Assembly: GCF_963675985.1 (NCBI RefSeq)
Contig: NZ_OY780958.1
Coordinates: forward strand, 434,001-498,000
DNA from: an uncultured Roseibium sp.
Lineage (GTDB): Bacteria; Pseudomonadota; Alphaproteobacteria; Rhizobiales; Stappiaceae
Direction: 5' to 3'
DNA length: 64,000 bases
A program made the translations under genes and the position numbers. The notes beneath the pieces are model-generated. The model was not told where the DNA came from. It worked only from the letters and a program-made list of their open reading frames with translations, and did not search any database. Within the stretch, counting starts at the first letter, position 1. Every line of letters starts with the position of its first letter. This document shows, one piece after another, positions 25,740 to 33,793 of the stretch.

Positions 25740-26132
25740 TCAGACAGTGCGTTCCACGCCCTGGTTCGCCGTTTCGTTCGACTGGTCCGAGACCGTTTTG
25801 GCATAGGCGCGCAGTTTGAGCAGGGTCTCACTTGGAACCTGTCGAACGACCTCGCCGGAGTCGCTGTCGGTCGCGACATAAATAAGGCTGTCGCTCTCCG
25901 CATCGACAATGTTCTTGCGCTCGATCTGCGGCCGAACCGCGTCAAGGCGGGTCTCGCCACGCTTCTCATTTTCGGCGGTGGGCCGATTTTGCTCGCCTTC
26001 CGCCGACGGCGTGACCGTGTTTGAGGCCGGCAAATCCGTCTTGGTGGCCGGTTCTGTCCGCTCTGGAGCGCGTGTTGCCGGCGTGATCGCCGTGTATGAC
26101 GGCAATGGTGGCCGGACTAATGCCGTTTCCAT
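25740..26132 (-). CDS. FlaG-like flagellar protein
   Basis: 130 residues. Residues 1-70 are disordered and rich in Thr, Pro, Ala and Glu. Residues about 75-118 match the FlaG pattern: a long strand (DSLIYVATDSDSGEVVRQVPSETLLKLRAYAKTV), compare the family's I-V-V-x-D-x2-T-G-E-V-I-R-x-I-P-P-E-x-L-L-x-L. FlaG proteins influence filament length and are usually found beside flagellin genes, as here. No SD of note. The assignment rests on this C-terminal motif only. Confidence 0.65.
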   Translation of the reverse strand: METALVRPPLPSYTAITPATRAPERTEPATKTDLPASNTVTPSAEGEQNRPTAENEKRGETRLDAVRPQIERKNIVDAESDSLIYVATDSDSGEVVRQVPSETLLKLRAYAKTVSDQSNETANQGVERTV

Positions 26133-26483
26133 CGTCCTATCCTTCCGGGTTGTTCGCTACTAATACCCGTTAGCGTTCGAACCATAACGTAAGGGAATGA
26201 ATCTTGCGTTAACGGAAAGGTTAGATTTGGACAGATTGCCAAATCTGCTGCTTCTGAGGGTGATTCGTTTGGCGGCCTGGCGGATGGCTCTTTGTAAATT
26301 CTAAAATTATGAATATACGAAACTATACTTATCAGACTTCTTGAGGAGACTATTATCTCCATAATACTGGCAAGAATGAAGGGTTTTTTGCCGAAAAGGC
26401 GGGATGTCCTTAAAGGCCTGTAAAGGAAGTATATCTATCCAATTACGTTAAACATTCACACATAATGAATTGGGCATGCATCC
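26133..26483. other. Divergent promoter region, FlaG-like gene / chemoreceptor
   Basis: 351 bp without a gene. It holds the inverted repeat at 26223-26246, single TTAA half-sites near 26205, and an AT-rich part at about 26285-26370. No element of GG-N10-GC type was found. GCCGAAAA near 26391 resembles a sigma-28 -10 box (GCCGATAA) but has no good -35 partner. Confidence 0.45.
26223..26246. promoter_or_regulatory. 8-bp inverted repeat in the divergent region
   Basis: AGATTTGG, 8-nt spacer, CCAAATCT: perfect arms. It lies 91 bp before the FlaG-like start and about 240 bp before the chemoreceptor start. Dyad size suits a dimeric regulator. Confidence 0.4.
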
Positions 26484-28421
26484 ATGAAATCGATCAGAGC
26501 ACAATTGAGTCTCGTGATTGTCGGTCTCGCCTTGTTGGGGTCGGTCCTGGCTGTCGTTATTTCCGAGTGGGTTTCTTCGGACCTGATCAGTGTTGCCTTG
26601 AACCGGGAAGTTTCTGCTGCCAAAGAGCAGCTCAGAGCCCGGGTCGCAAGCGACAGCGGACAGGCACTGGTTCTTGCGAATCTGGTTGCCGGGCAGACCG
26701 GAGTTCAGGAAAAATTCGCGGCAAAGGATCGCGAGGGACTTGCCGCAGAGTTCGTTTCCGAGTTCGCTGCCTTGAAATCCGATTTCGGTATTCGCCAGTT
26801 CCAGTTCCATCTGCCCCCGGCGGAAAGCTTCCTGCGCGTGCACAAGCCGGAGAAATTCGGCGATGATCTCTCGGGCTTCCGAAAGACCGTGGTGGAAACC
26901 AATACCGGAAAGAAATCGATCTCCGGTCTGGAGAAAGGCGTCGCCGGTATCGGCAACCGGGGTGTGGTTCCCGTCTTCCACAAGGGTGAGCATGTCGGTT
27001 CCGTGGAATTCGGCCTCGGTTTTCATGACCTTTTCGTTGAGGAGTTCACGCAACAGACCGGATACCCGCTGGCCATTCTTCGTGATGGAGCGAAGGGGGC
27101 TGAGGTGATCGGCAATCAGTTGCCCGACGGGATGGACCCGGTTGCCTTGCAGGCCGAAACGGCGGGGGGAGGTATCACCGACGGATCCGGAACTTATTAT
27201 CTGGAGCAGGTTGCTGTGAATGATTTCTCTGGCGATCCGATCGCCACTGCAATCATTGCCGTCGATCAACGGGCCTATCAGTCGATCGCCACTTTCGCCC
27301 GGATGGTCGGTATTGGCGCCGGGGTGCTGTTGCTGCTCATTGCCGGCGGCGTTCTTTATTACGCCAAGTGCTGCATCTTCGTGCCTTTGAAGGGGGTCAC
27401 CTCCCAGATCATGGAACTGGCTGAGGGCAACCCCGACCAGTTGATCAAGGGCGTCGGGCGCAAGGATGAATTGGGCGACATCGCGCGCGCCGTTGCCGTG
27501 TGCTGCGACAACAGGAAAGATCAGATACGGCTGGAGCAGCAGCAGGGTGAGGAACAGGTCGCCCGACATCAGCGCGCGGAACGCGTCTCCTCGCTGATTG
27601 ACGGCTTCCGGGCGATGTCCGCCGAACTTCTGACGAAAATGACGGATGCAAACCGGAGCCTGCTCGATACGGCAGGCGTTCTGGAAAATGTTGCCTCCAC
27701 CAGCGCGGAACAGGCCAGCGGTGCAGCGTCCTCCTCGCGGGCGGCATCGGACAACGCACAATCGGTTGCGAGCGCGACCGAGGAACTGACTTCATCGACC
27801 CACGAGATCTCCGAGCAGGTCAACCGGACCTCGACCATCGTTGCCGAAGCCACGGAAGGTGTGCAGGCCACCAACGCAAAAGTGGCCGGTCTGGCCTCCG
27901 CAGCCTCGAAAATCGGTGAGGTGATCACGCTCATTCAGGCGATTGCCGAACAGACCAACCTGCTTGCGTTGAATGCGACGATCGAGGCGGCCCGGGCCGG
28001 TGAAGCAGGCAAGGGCTTCGCGGTGGTGGCCGCCGAGGTCAAGGAGCTTGCTACCCAGACCTCCAAGGCGACGGAAGAGATTTCCAGCCAAATCTCGGAA
28101 ATCCAGGCGTCGACGGATGAGGCGGTCACCGCGATCGGGAAGATTGCCGGGACGATGGAGCAGGTGAATGAATATACCGGTGCGATTGCGACTGCCGTCG
28201 TCCAGCAGGGAGCTGCGACATCGGAGATAAGCGCCAATATTCAAAACACGGCAAGCCGGACCAGATCGGTTGTCGAAAACATCAGTCAGCTCGATGCCGC
28301 CGTTGTCGAAACGAAACACTCCGCGGAGGAGCTTTTCAGCAAGACCAGCGAAGCATCCGAGACCGCCGACCTGTTCCAGGAAGAGATCCGGAAATTCCTG
28401 GAAGATGTGGCCGCGGCCTGA
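26484..28421 (+). CDS. Methyl-accepting chemotaxis protein
   Basis: A 645-residue transmembrane chemoreceptor. TM1 is about 8-28 and TM2 about 274-296. Between them is a periplasmic sensor of about 240 residues that resembles a single large Cache-type domain (FHLPPAESFLRVHKPEKFGDDLSGFRKTV is characteristic). HAMP is about 297-350; the signalling domain has the hairpin tip QIAEQTNLLALNATIEAARAGE, predicted near residue 490. It has no C-terminal NWETF-type CheR/CheB tether. Unusual twin cysteines occur just after TM2 (KCC) and at the end of HAMP (VCC). Ligand unknown. A terminator follows at 28453. Confidence 0.93.
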   Translation: MKSIRAQLSLVIVGLALLGSVLAVVISEWVSSDLISVALNREVSAAKEQLRARVASDSGQALVLANLVAGQTGVQEKFAAKDREGLAAEFVSEFAALKSDFGIRQFQFHLPPAESFLRVHKPEKFGDDLSGFRKTVVETNTGKKSISGLEKGVAGIGNRGVVPVFHKGEHVGSVEFGLGFHDLFVEEFTQQTGYPLAILRDGAKGAEVIGNQLPDGMDPVALQAETAGGGITDGSGTYYLEQVAVNDFSGDPIATAIIAVDQRAYQSIATFARMVGIGAGVLLLLIAGGVLYYAKCCIFVPLKGVTSQIMELAEGNPDQLIKGVGRKDELGDIARAVAVCCDNRKDQIRLEQQQGEEQVARHQRAERVSSLIDGFRAMSAELLTKMTDANRSLLDTAGVLENVASTSAEQASGAASSSRAASDNAQSVASATEELTSSTHEISEQVNRTSTIVAEATEGVQATNAKVAGLASAASKIGEVITLIQAIAEQTNLLALNATIEAARAGEAGKGFAVVAAEVKELATQTSKATEEISSQISEIQASTDEAVTAIGKIAGTMEQVNEYTGAIATAVVQQGAATSEISANIQNTASRTRSVVENISQLDAAVVETKHSAEELFSKTSEASETADLFQEEIRKFLEDVAAA

Positions 28422-28452
28422 TCGGGCGGATCGATTTCTACCTCAAATGACG

Positions 28453-28476
28453 AAAAGGTGCCTCGGGCGCCTTTTC
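28453..28476 (+). terminator. Terminator of the chemoreceptor gene
   Basis: AAAAGGTGCC, loop TCG, GGCGCCTTTT: a 10-bp stem with one G-U pair and a short T-run. It lies 32 bp after the stop. Confidence 0.82.
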
Positions 28477-28526
28477 CTGTTATCGAAGGTTTTTTACCGG
28501 CTTTGCGCGACCGGCATCGAGCCGCG

Positions 28527-29021
28527 TTAAAGTGAGCGGTTGATCGCAATGCCATGTGCCGTTTGCGGTCCTGTCGGAGAGTTGCCGGTCGGACCGTATG
28601 TGGTCGTCCGGTTCGGCTGCTGGGCGCCGACGGCCTTGGCGACTGTCGAAACGATATCGCTTGCAACTTCGCGCGCTGTGGACAGGACGGCCAGGTTGAT
28701 GCGCAACACCGGCTGGAACTCGGCATGCTTGCGGCGCAGGGTCTGTGTGGCCGCCGGGGCCAGATTGCCGAGCGCAACCGCATGATCCTTGGCCGACATC
28801 ATTCCGCGGGTGTACTCGTGGATCAGGCGCGCTTTTTCCGGCTGAAGGGTGCTTGCGTCCCTCAGTTTGCCGCCTCTGACCAGTTCCGTCTCGGTTTCGA
28901 TCAGGTTCAGGAGTTCGTCCATGGTCCGGGTGAGGGCATTGCAGAACTGCTCCGCCTCGACCGGGCTGGTGGGGCGTTCTACCGAAAAGGGCAGTTTTGC
29001 CGGTTCTGTCTGGGCATTCAT
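28527..29021 (-). CDS. FlgN/FlbY-like flagellar chaperone
   Basis: 164 residues, mostly helical. It shows FCNALTRTMDELLNLIETETELVRGGKL and LQPEKARLIHEYTRGM, the E-T-x-L-V-R-x-G and L-x2-E-K pattern of FlgN-type proteins that escort FlgK and FlgL. The last 30 residues are a Pro/Thr/Gly tail. In Caulobacter the gene at this place in the flgI operon is flbY. Its ATG overlaps the stop of the upstream flgJ-like gene (ATGA). The assignment comes from pattern and context. Confidence 0.7.
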   Translation of the reverse strand: MNAQTEPAKLPFSVERPTSPVEAEQFCNALTRTMDELLNLIETETELVRGGKLRDASTLQPEKARLIHEYTRGMMSAKDHAVALGNLAPAATQTLRRKHAEFQPVLRINLAVLSTAREVASDIVSTVAKAVGAQQPNRTTTYGPTGNSPTGPQTAHGIAINRSL

Positions 29022-29338
29022 TGGCTGACCTCCTGAAGTGCCAAAAGTTCGCGTTCCACGGCGTCGGCAATTCCGATGCCTCCGCTTTTGGAAATCGACT
29101 GTGCGTATTCGTTGATCAGCATGCCGCGCCAGGCTTCAGCACCATCGCCCGTGCCCCAGGTGCCACCTTCTTCCAGGCCGGTGAACATGGACTGGAGCAT
29201 GTTGTTGAGAAACGTCGCCTCGAAGCCTTCTGCGGTGTCGCGGATCCTGGATTTGTCCGAGGTGCCTGCTGCAGCGGACAGGACCGACAGCGGATTGGTG
29301 GGGGTGGTTATGCTCTTTGCCGGATCTAACATCATCAC
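29018..29338 (-). CDS. Rod-binding scaffold protein, FlgJ N-domain (CheL-like)
   Basis: 106 residues. GFEATFLNNMLQSMF and the later INEYAQSISKSGGIGIADAVERELL match the N-terminal domain of FlgJ, which caps and assembles the rod. The peptidoglycan hydrolase domain of enteric FlgJ is absent, as is usual in alphaproteobacteria, where the short protein is called CheL. Its start overlaps the flgI stop (ATGA), and it overlaps the flgN-like start. Confidence 0.9.
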   Translation of the reverse strand: MMMLDPAKSITTPTNPLSVLSAAAGTSDKSRIRDTAEGFEATFLNNMLQSMFTGLEEGGTWGTGDGAEAWRGMLINEYAQSISKSGGIGIADAVERELLALQEVSQ

Positions 29339-30444
29339 AGCACCTCGATTTCTGCCTGGAGTGCGCCGGCGGCCTTGATCGCCTGAAGGATGGAGATCAT
29401 GTCCCGCGGACCGATGCCCAAAGCGTTCAGTCCGTCGACCAGCTGCTTGAGGGTGACCGTTTCGGAGACGATCGCGAGCTTGGCTTCCGCGTCGGTGTTG
29501 ACCTCGACCTCGGAGCGCGGCACCACGACGGTCTGGCCGTTGGCGAAGGGTTGGGGTTGAGACACTTGCGGCGTTTCGGCAATCGTGACCGTCAGATTGC
29601 CCTGGGCCACGGCAACGGTCGAGACCTTGACGTCCTGACCCATGACGATGATGCCGGAGTTTTCATCGATCACGACGCGGGCGGCGAGGTCCGGCTCGAC
29701 GAGCAACTGCTCGATATCGGTCAGGAGGTCGACGATATTGCCGTCGTACTCCCTGGGCAGGTCGACGCGGACCGTACCCGGATCGAGCGGCTCGGCCGTC
29801 GGCAGGCCGATCAGTTCGTTGATGGATAGAGCCACGCGCCGGGCCGTGGTGAGGTCCGGATTGCGCAGCGCAAGCCTCAGGGTGGTCAGGGAGGCGAGCT
29901 TGAACTCAAGCTCGCGCTCGACGAGACCGCCGTTGGCGATCCGTCCCGACGTCGGTACGCCACGCACAATGGATGCCGCATCGCCCTGTGCGGAGAAGCC
30001 GCCGATTGCGACCGACCCTTGCGCGATCGCATAAACTTCGCCGTCCGCACCGACCAGCGGAGTTACCAGAAGGGTTCCGCCCTGCAGGGACTCGGAGTTG
30101 CCCAGCGCGCTCACACTCACGTCGATGCGGGTACCCTGGGTGGCGAAGGGCGGCAGGTTTGCCGTGACCATGACCGCGGCAACCGTATTGGTATTGAGGT
30201 CGACATCGCGGGTGTTGACGCCGAGGCGTTCCAGCATCGCCTGCAGACTTTGCCGGGTGAACGGTGCATTGCGGAGCGTGTCGCCGGTGCCGTTGAGACC
30301 GACAACGAGACCGTAGCCGATCAGCTGGTTTTCGCGGATGCCTTCGAAATCGGCGATGTCCTTGATACGCGATGCAGCTGACGCCTGAGCGGAAAGGACC
30401 GCAAGGCCAAAGAGCAGAAAACAGAGTCTCGTAAACAGTTTCAT
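29335..30444 (-). CDS. flgI: Flagellar P-ring protein FlgI
   Basis: The P-ring subunit in the periplasm. 369 residues from the ATG at 30444; residues 1-23 are a Sec signal peptide with ASA cleavage site. Core motifs are SRIKDIADFEGIRENQLIGYGLVVGLNGTGD, MVTANLPPFATQGTRIDV and GGTLLVTPLVG. The frame opens at 30468, but that adds a hydrophilic stretch before the signal. First gene of flgI-flgJ-flgN, driven by the sigma-54 site at 30570. Confidence 0.95.
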   Translation of the reverse strand: MKLFTRLCFLLFGLAVLSAQASAASRIKDIADFEGIRENQLIGYGLVVGLNGTGDTLRNAPFTRQSLQAMLERLGVNTRDVDLNTNTVAAVMVTANLPPFATQGTRIDVSVSALGNSESLQGGTLLVTPLVGADGEVYAIAQGSVAIGGFSAQGDAASIVRGVPTSGRIANGGLVERELEFKLASLTTLRLALRNPDLTTARRVALSINELIGLPTAEPLDPGTVRVDLPREYDGNIVDLLTDIEQLLVEPDLAARVVIDENSGIIVMGQDVKVSTVAVAQGNLTVTIAETPQVSQPQPFANGQTVVVPRSEVEVNTDAEAKLAIVSETVTLKQLVDGLNALGIGPRDMISILQAIKAAGALQAEIEVL

Positions 30445-30811
30445 CGTTTGTCGTTCGCTCATTCGCACCGCATGACTTGAACGGCGTCTTTTGCTTCCAG
30501 TCGTCTGACCTGCTGGCTGTCTCCGGAGAATGGTCCGTGGGGCGCCTGGCCGGTTTCGAAACTTGTATTGCGAATGTTGTGCCAGTTTTCAGGGACGCGC
30601 GCGTTCGATCTAATCTGGTGTCAGAATGGGCGGATTTCCTTAAGTTTTGGTGGTGGAGAGCAGGCGAATTGTATTTGTGCTAAAATGAATGGTGTGAAGT
30701 TGCGGGCAAATATTGCCGAGCGTGCCCGGACTCAATTACCCTGTGTCGGCAAATTCCCATGGGCCCTTTGGTATCGGGGTGACGCGGTCGGCTGAGAGCT
30801 GAGTTGGAAAG
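30445..30811. other. Divergent region between flgI and fliX
   Basis: 367 bp without a convincing gene. The left part carries the minus-strand sigma-54 site at 30570-30584. No comparable element was found reading toward fliX: TGGTGGAGAGCAGGC near 30650 has the GG/GC spacing but a poor -24 box. The flgI / fliX divergence is the same as in Caulobacter. Confidence 0.55.
30570..30584 (-). promoter_or_regulatory. Sigma-54 promoter of flgI operon
   Basis: On the minus strand TGGCACAACATTCGC: TGGCAC at -24 and GC at -12 with the required 10-nt spacing. It lies 126 bp before the flgI start. Confidence 0.8.
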
Positions 30812-31231
30812 ATGCGCATAACAGGAAATAAGCCAATATCGGGAGTGCAGGGGCGCGGCGCCAAGAAGGGCACATCGTCGAGCAGCGGTTCCTTTACGCC
30901 TGAACTTGGTGACGAGTCTCCGCAGACAGGCGCGCTTTCGGGCGGTTCAACGATCCAGGGAATGGATGCCTTGCTGGCGTTGCAGGAGGTGGGCGAGAAA
31001 CCTGACCGCAAATCCAGAGCGACGCGACGCGGGCATGCGCTCCTGGATGGACTTGAACTGATCCGGACCGATCTGCTTGCCGGACATGTTTCCGAAGAGC
31101 GCCTGGAAGGGCTCGCAAAAGAGGTTTCGGAGCGGGAAACGAGCGGCGATCCGGAGGTCGATTCCGTCCTCGACGAGATCGAACTCAGGGTCAAGGTGGA
31201 GCTTGCGAAGCTCGGTCGATTCCCCGACTGA
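30812..31231 (+). CDS. fliX: Flagellar assembly regulator FliX
   Basis: 139 residues. The start MRITGNKPISGVQG and the region IQGMDALLALQEVGEKPDRKSRATRRGHALLDGLELIRTDLLAG are the FliX signature. In Caulobacter FliX couples completion of the early flagellar structure to the sigma-54 activator FlbD. No flbD lies in the window, but three sigma-54 elements do, so the same checkpoint is likely. Alone on its strand, 165 bp before dksA. Confidence 0.92.
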   Translation: MRITGNKPISGVQGRGAKKGTSSSSGSFTPELGDESPQTGALSGGSTIQGMDALLALQEVGEKPDRKSRATRRGHALLDGLELIRTDLLAGHVSEERLEGLAKEVSERETSGDPEVDSVLDEIELRVKVELAKLGRFPD

Positions 31232-31396
31232 GGGCGGACGGCATTGACGTCGGGTTAGCCTGCAAAATGCTCCAATTTTCCTAAATAATTGACCGAACAA
31301 TGTTTTTTGCGTTGTTATTTTTGAAAAATGCACCGTTGTCGGTTTACAAGGTCGAGGATATATTGCCCGCGACCTAACGGTAATCCGGAGCTATCG

Positions 31397-31813
31397 ATGA
31401 CGGTTGAACTAGAGTCTGAATATCGACCCTCGGAAAACGAGCCGTTCATGAATGACAGGCAGCGGGAATATTTCAAGAACAAGCTGCTTGCATGGAAAGA
31501 CGATATCCTGAAAGAGAGCAAGGAAACGCTCACCAACCTTCAGGAGGAAAGCCAGAACCATCCCGATTTCGCCGACCGAGCCTCTTCGGAGACCGATCGC
31601 TCGATCGAGTTGCGCGCCCGGGATCGCCAGCGCAAGCTGATTTCGAAAATCGACGCGGCGTTGGAGCGGATTTCGGACGGGAGCTACGGCTACTGCGAAG
31701 AAACCGGAGAGCCGATCAGTTTGCGGCGGCTGGAGGCTCGGCCGATCGCGACCCTGTCGATCGAAGCGCAGGAAGCCCATGAGCGGCGCGAGAAAGTTTA
31801 CCGGGACGACTGA
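31397..31813 (+). CDS. dksA: RNA polymerase-binding protein DksA
   Basis: 138 residues from the ATG at 31397. The coiled coil, with the D-x2-D-x-A tip as HPDFADRAS, lies near residues 55-63. The zinc-finger region reads GSYGYCEETGEPISLRRLEARPIATLSIEAQ. Of the four E. coli zinc ligands only C100 remains; the others are T103, S121 and A124 at identical spacing, so zinc is probably not bound. This resembles the zinc-independent DksA2 type and is common in alphaproteobacteria. It modulates transcription with ppGpp. The frame is open upstream to 31328. Confidence 0.93.
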   Translation: MTVELESEYRPSENEPFMNDRQREYFKNKLLAWKDDILKESKETLTNLQEESQNHPDFADRASSETDRSIELRARDRQRKLISKIDAALERISDGSYGYCEETGEPISLRRLEARPIATLSIEAQEAHERREKVYRDD

Positions 31814-31853
31814 ACGGATACGCTGACCGGCCGTTCCCGCAATTGAATAAAGA

Positions 31854-31890
31854 CAAAGGCTCCTCCGGTTCGGGGGAGCCTTTCTTGTTT
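31854..31890 (+). terminator. Terminator of dksA
   Basis: AAAGGCTCC, an 11-nt loop, GGAGCCTTT, then CTTGTTTC. It lies 41 bp after the stop. Confidence 0.85.
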
Positions 31891-31920
31891 CAATTGCATC
31901 TGGGGCCGGTCGGCGGGTTC

Positions 31921-31967
31921 AGAAGAAAACGGGCACGGTGCTCGGGGAGCGAGGCACCGTGCCCGTT
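31921..31967 (-). terminator. Terminator of the flgFGAH operon
   Basis: CGGGCACGGTGC / GCACCGTGCCCG, a perfect 12-bp stem with a 12-nt loop; on the minus strand it is followed by TTTTCTTCT. It lies 88 bp after the flgH stop. Confidence 0.88.
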
Positions 31968-32054
31968 GTCAGCGGTCAGGTCAGGCTTCTAGAACACCTG
32001 TCCCGACCGCCGGGGGAGCTTGTTTCCGTGTTTGGCGGATGATGTCCGGAGTGA

Positions 32055-32804
32055 TCAGAACGGCAGCAGCACATCCATGACCTGGCTGCCGTAGCGGGGC
32101 TGCTGGACATCGGTGATCTGGCCTCGGCCTCCATAGCCGATCCGGGCTTCGGCGATCTTCTCGCTGACGATCGTGTTTTCGGAAGAAATGTCCTCCGGGC
32201 GTACGATACCGGCCACGACGAGTTCGCGAACCTCGAAATTCACACGAACCTCCTGGCGTCCCTCGATCACGAGATTGCCGTTGGGCAGGACCTGGAGAAC
32301 CACGGCGGCGACCGCCGTTTCCAGCGTTTCCTCCCGGTCGACCTTGCCCTTTCCTTTAAAGTCGGATGAGCTGTCCACGCTGGCCAGGTCGGAAGCGTTG
32401 CTGCTTGCGGGCAGGAAGATCGTATCGATTGCGTTACCGAGTGCGCCGCCGGCTCCGGCAGAGCTGGCGTCCTGGCGCGAGCGTTCGGTGGTGTTGTCGA
32501 ACTGGGCCTTGTCCTTGATCGTCACGACGACAGTCAGGATGTCGCCGACCTGTTTCGCGCGCTGATCCTCGAAGAAAGCCCGGTTCCCCGACCGCCACAG
32601 CGAGTTCGGATTATAGTGAGCCTGCTGGGGTTCCGGCATCGGCATCTGTACCGGTCGGTAACCGGCCGTCGTCGTCGGATCCTGGATGGCATTCAGTGCC
32701 GGTGGCTGGCCGATCTGGGACAGTCTGTCCGCCGTTCCGCAACCACCTGCCGCAGCTGCGAGCGCGCAGCTGGCGAGAAGTGCGACCCTCGATTTCGAAA
32801 TCAT
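32055..32804 (-). CDS. flgH: Flagellar L-ring lipoprotein FlgH
   Basis: L-ring subunit in the outer membrane. 249 residues with a lipoprotein signal: hydrophobic 7-19 and lipobox AAGGC with C22. Core motifs are NSLWRSGNRAFFEDQRAKQVGDILTVVVTIKDKA, then GNLVIEGRQEVRVNFEVRELVVAGIVRPEDI. Its ATG overlaps the flgA stop (ATGA). Last gene of flgF-flgG-flgA-flgH. Confidence 0.95.
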   Translation of the reverse strand: MISKSRVALLASCALAAAAGGCGTADRLSQIGQPPALNAIQDPTTTAGYRPVQMPMPEPQQAHYNPNSLWRSGNRAFFEDQRAKQVGDILTVVVTIKDKAQFDNTTERSRQDASSAGAGGALGNAIDTIFLPASSNASDLASVDSSSDFKGKGKVDREETLETAVAAVVLQVLPNGNLVIEGRQEVRVNFEVRELVVAGIVRPEDISSENTIVSEKIAEARIGYGGRGQITDVQQPRYGSQVMDVLLPF

Positions 32805-33781
32805 TGCTGCGCCCTTTCGTTGAGGCTGGCGACCGGGACGGACGGTTCGACCCGGACCTGCCCGCGGGAGACGACCGTTGCGGAGATTTTCCGACGGGAT
32901 TGAAGGTTCATGATGTCGATCACGTCGCCGGCGGCGCCATCTTCCAGAGCCTGCCCACGGGTCGTGAGCTTCATGCCCGGGAGCTGGTAGGTAACGGTCA
33001 CCTTTTCGCCGCGGGGAATGACCGTCGGACGTTCGAAATCGTTGCGCGTCAGCGGTGAATTGGCGCGTAGATTCGAACGGGCGGCCAAGCCTAAGATTTC
33101 ATCCGCGTCGGTGAGCGCCCGTGCCGGAACACTGCCACGGGCCAACCGGACGGTCGTGAGATCTTCCGGCTTGACGATGGCGCCGCGGCTGAGCGGCTGG
33201 ATCAGGGCCGAGACTTCCATCATTTCGCGGGCCACGCCGGTCAGGTTCAGCGGATGGCGGCCGTTGAGACCCGCGATGTTCAGCCGTAGGGTGAAATGTC
33301 CGTCGGTCCGGGACCACAGAACCTGATCCACGGTGACGGGGTTTTCCGCACCCGGATCGGCATGGACGGCCGAGGGCGCCTGAAACAGGGTGATGTCGAG
33401 ATCTTCGACGGACAGCGAGGCGTCCCGTTCGGCCAAGGCCTTTGCCACGATGGTTTTCAGTTCCCTCTGGCCGATGGTTTCCGCCCGGCGGTACACGACG
33501 ACCTTTGTCAGCCCGTTGGTGCCGGCCGCGGTCAGGCCGGCAGCCTGAGCCCGCTTGGCAACCTGTTCTGCAGGCACGTCGCCCGAGGTTCCCATGTCCG
33601 GCGAGCGGAACAGCGGAATTCCGGCGTAGTCGCCGGCGTTGCGGTAGAAATCGCCGATGGTGACGATGTCCGAAAGCGTATGGACCTCCGGCTGCAGGAC
33701 CGGAGCGTCGGCTGCAGAGGTCGGCAAGGACCAGAGCAGGGTTCCGATTGCGAGCCCGGCGAGGGCGAAAGTGCGGATCAT
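32801..33781 (-). CDS. flgA: P-ring assembly chaperone FlgA
   Basis: A 326-residue periplasmic protein that chaperones FlgI. Signal peptide residues 1-24 (ALAGLAIGTLLWSLPTSAADA). The C-terminal SAF domain has LPGMKLTTRGQALEDGAAGDVIDIMNLQSRRKISATVVSRGQVRVE, the FlgA hallmark. The N-terminal part is longer than in enteric FlgA, as in other alphaproteobacteria. 12 bp after flgG. Confidence 0.93.
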   Translation of the reverse strand: MIRTFALAGLAIGTLLWSLPTSAADAPVLQPEVHTLSDIVTIGDFYRNAGDYAGIPLFRSPDMGTSGDVPAEQVAKRAQAAGLTAAGTNGLTKVVVYRRAETIGQRELKTIVAKALAERDASLSVEDLDITLFQAPSAVHADPGAENPVTVDQVLWSRTDGHFTLRLNIAGLNGRHPLNLTGVAREMMEVSALIQPLSRGAIVKPEDLTTVRLARGSVPARALTDADEILGLAARSNLRANSPLTRNDFERPTVIPRGEKVTVTYQLPGMKLTTRGQALEDGAAGDVIDIMNLQSRRKISATVVSRGQVRVEPSVPVASLNERAQQ

Positions 33782-33793
33782 TGTCGTTACTCC

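Noticed and set aside
30640..30670. Possible sigma-54 site for fliX (TGGTGGAGAGCAGGC)
   Set aside because: Spacing fits but the -24 box matches only TGG, so the support is too weak.
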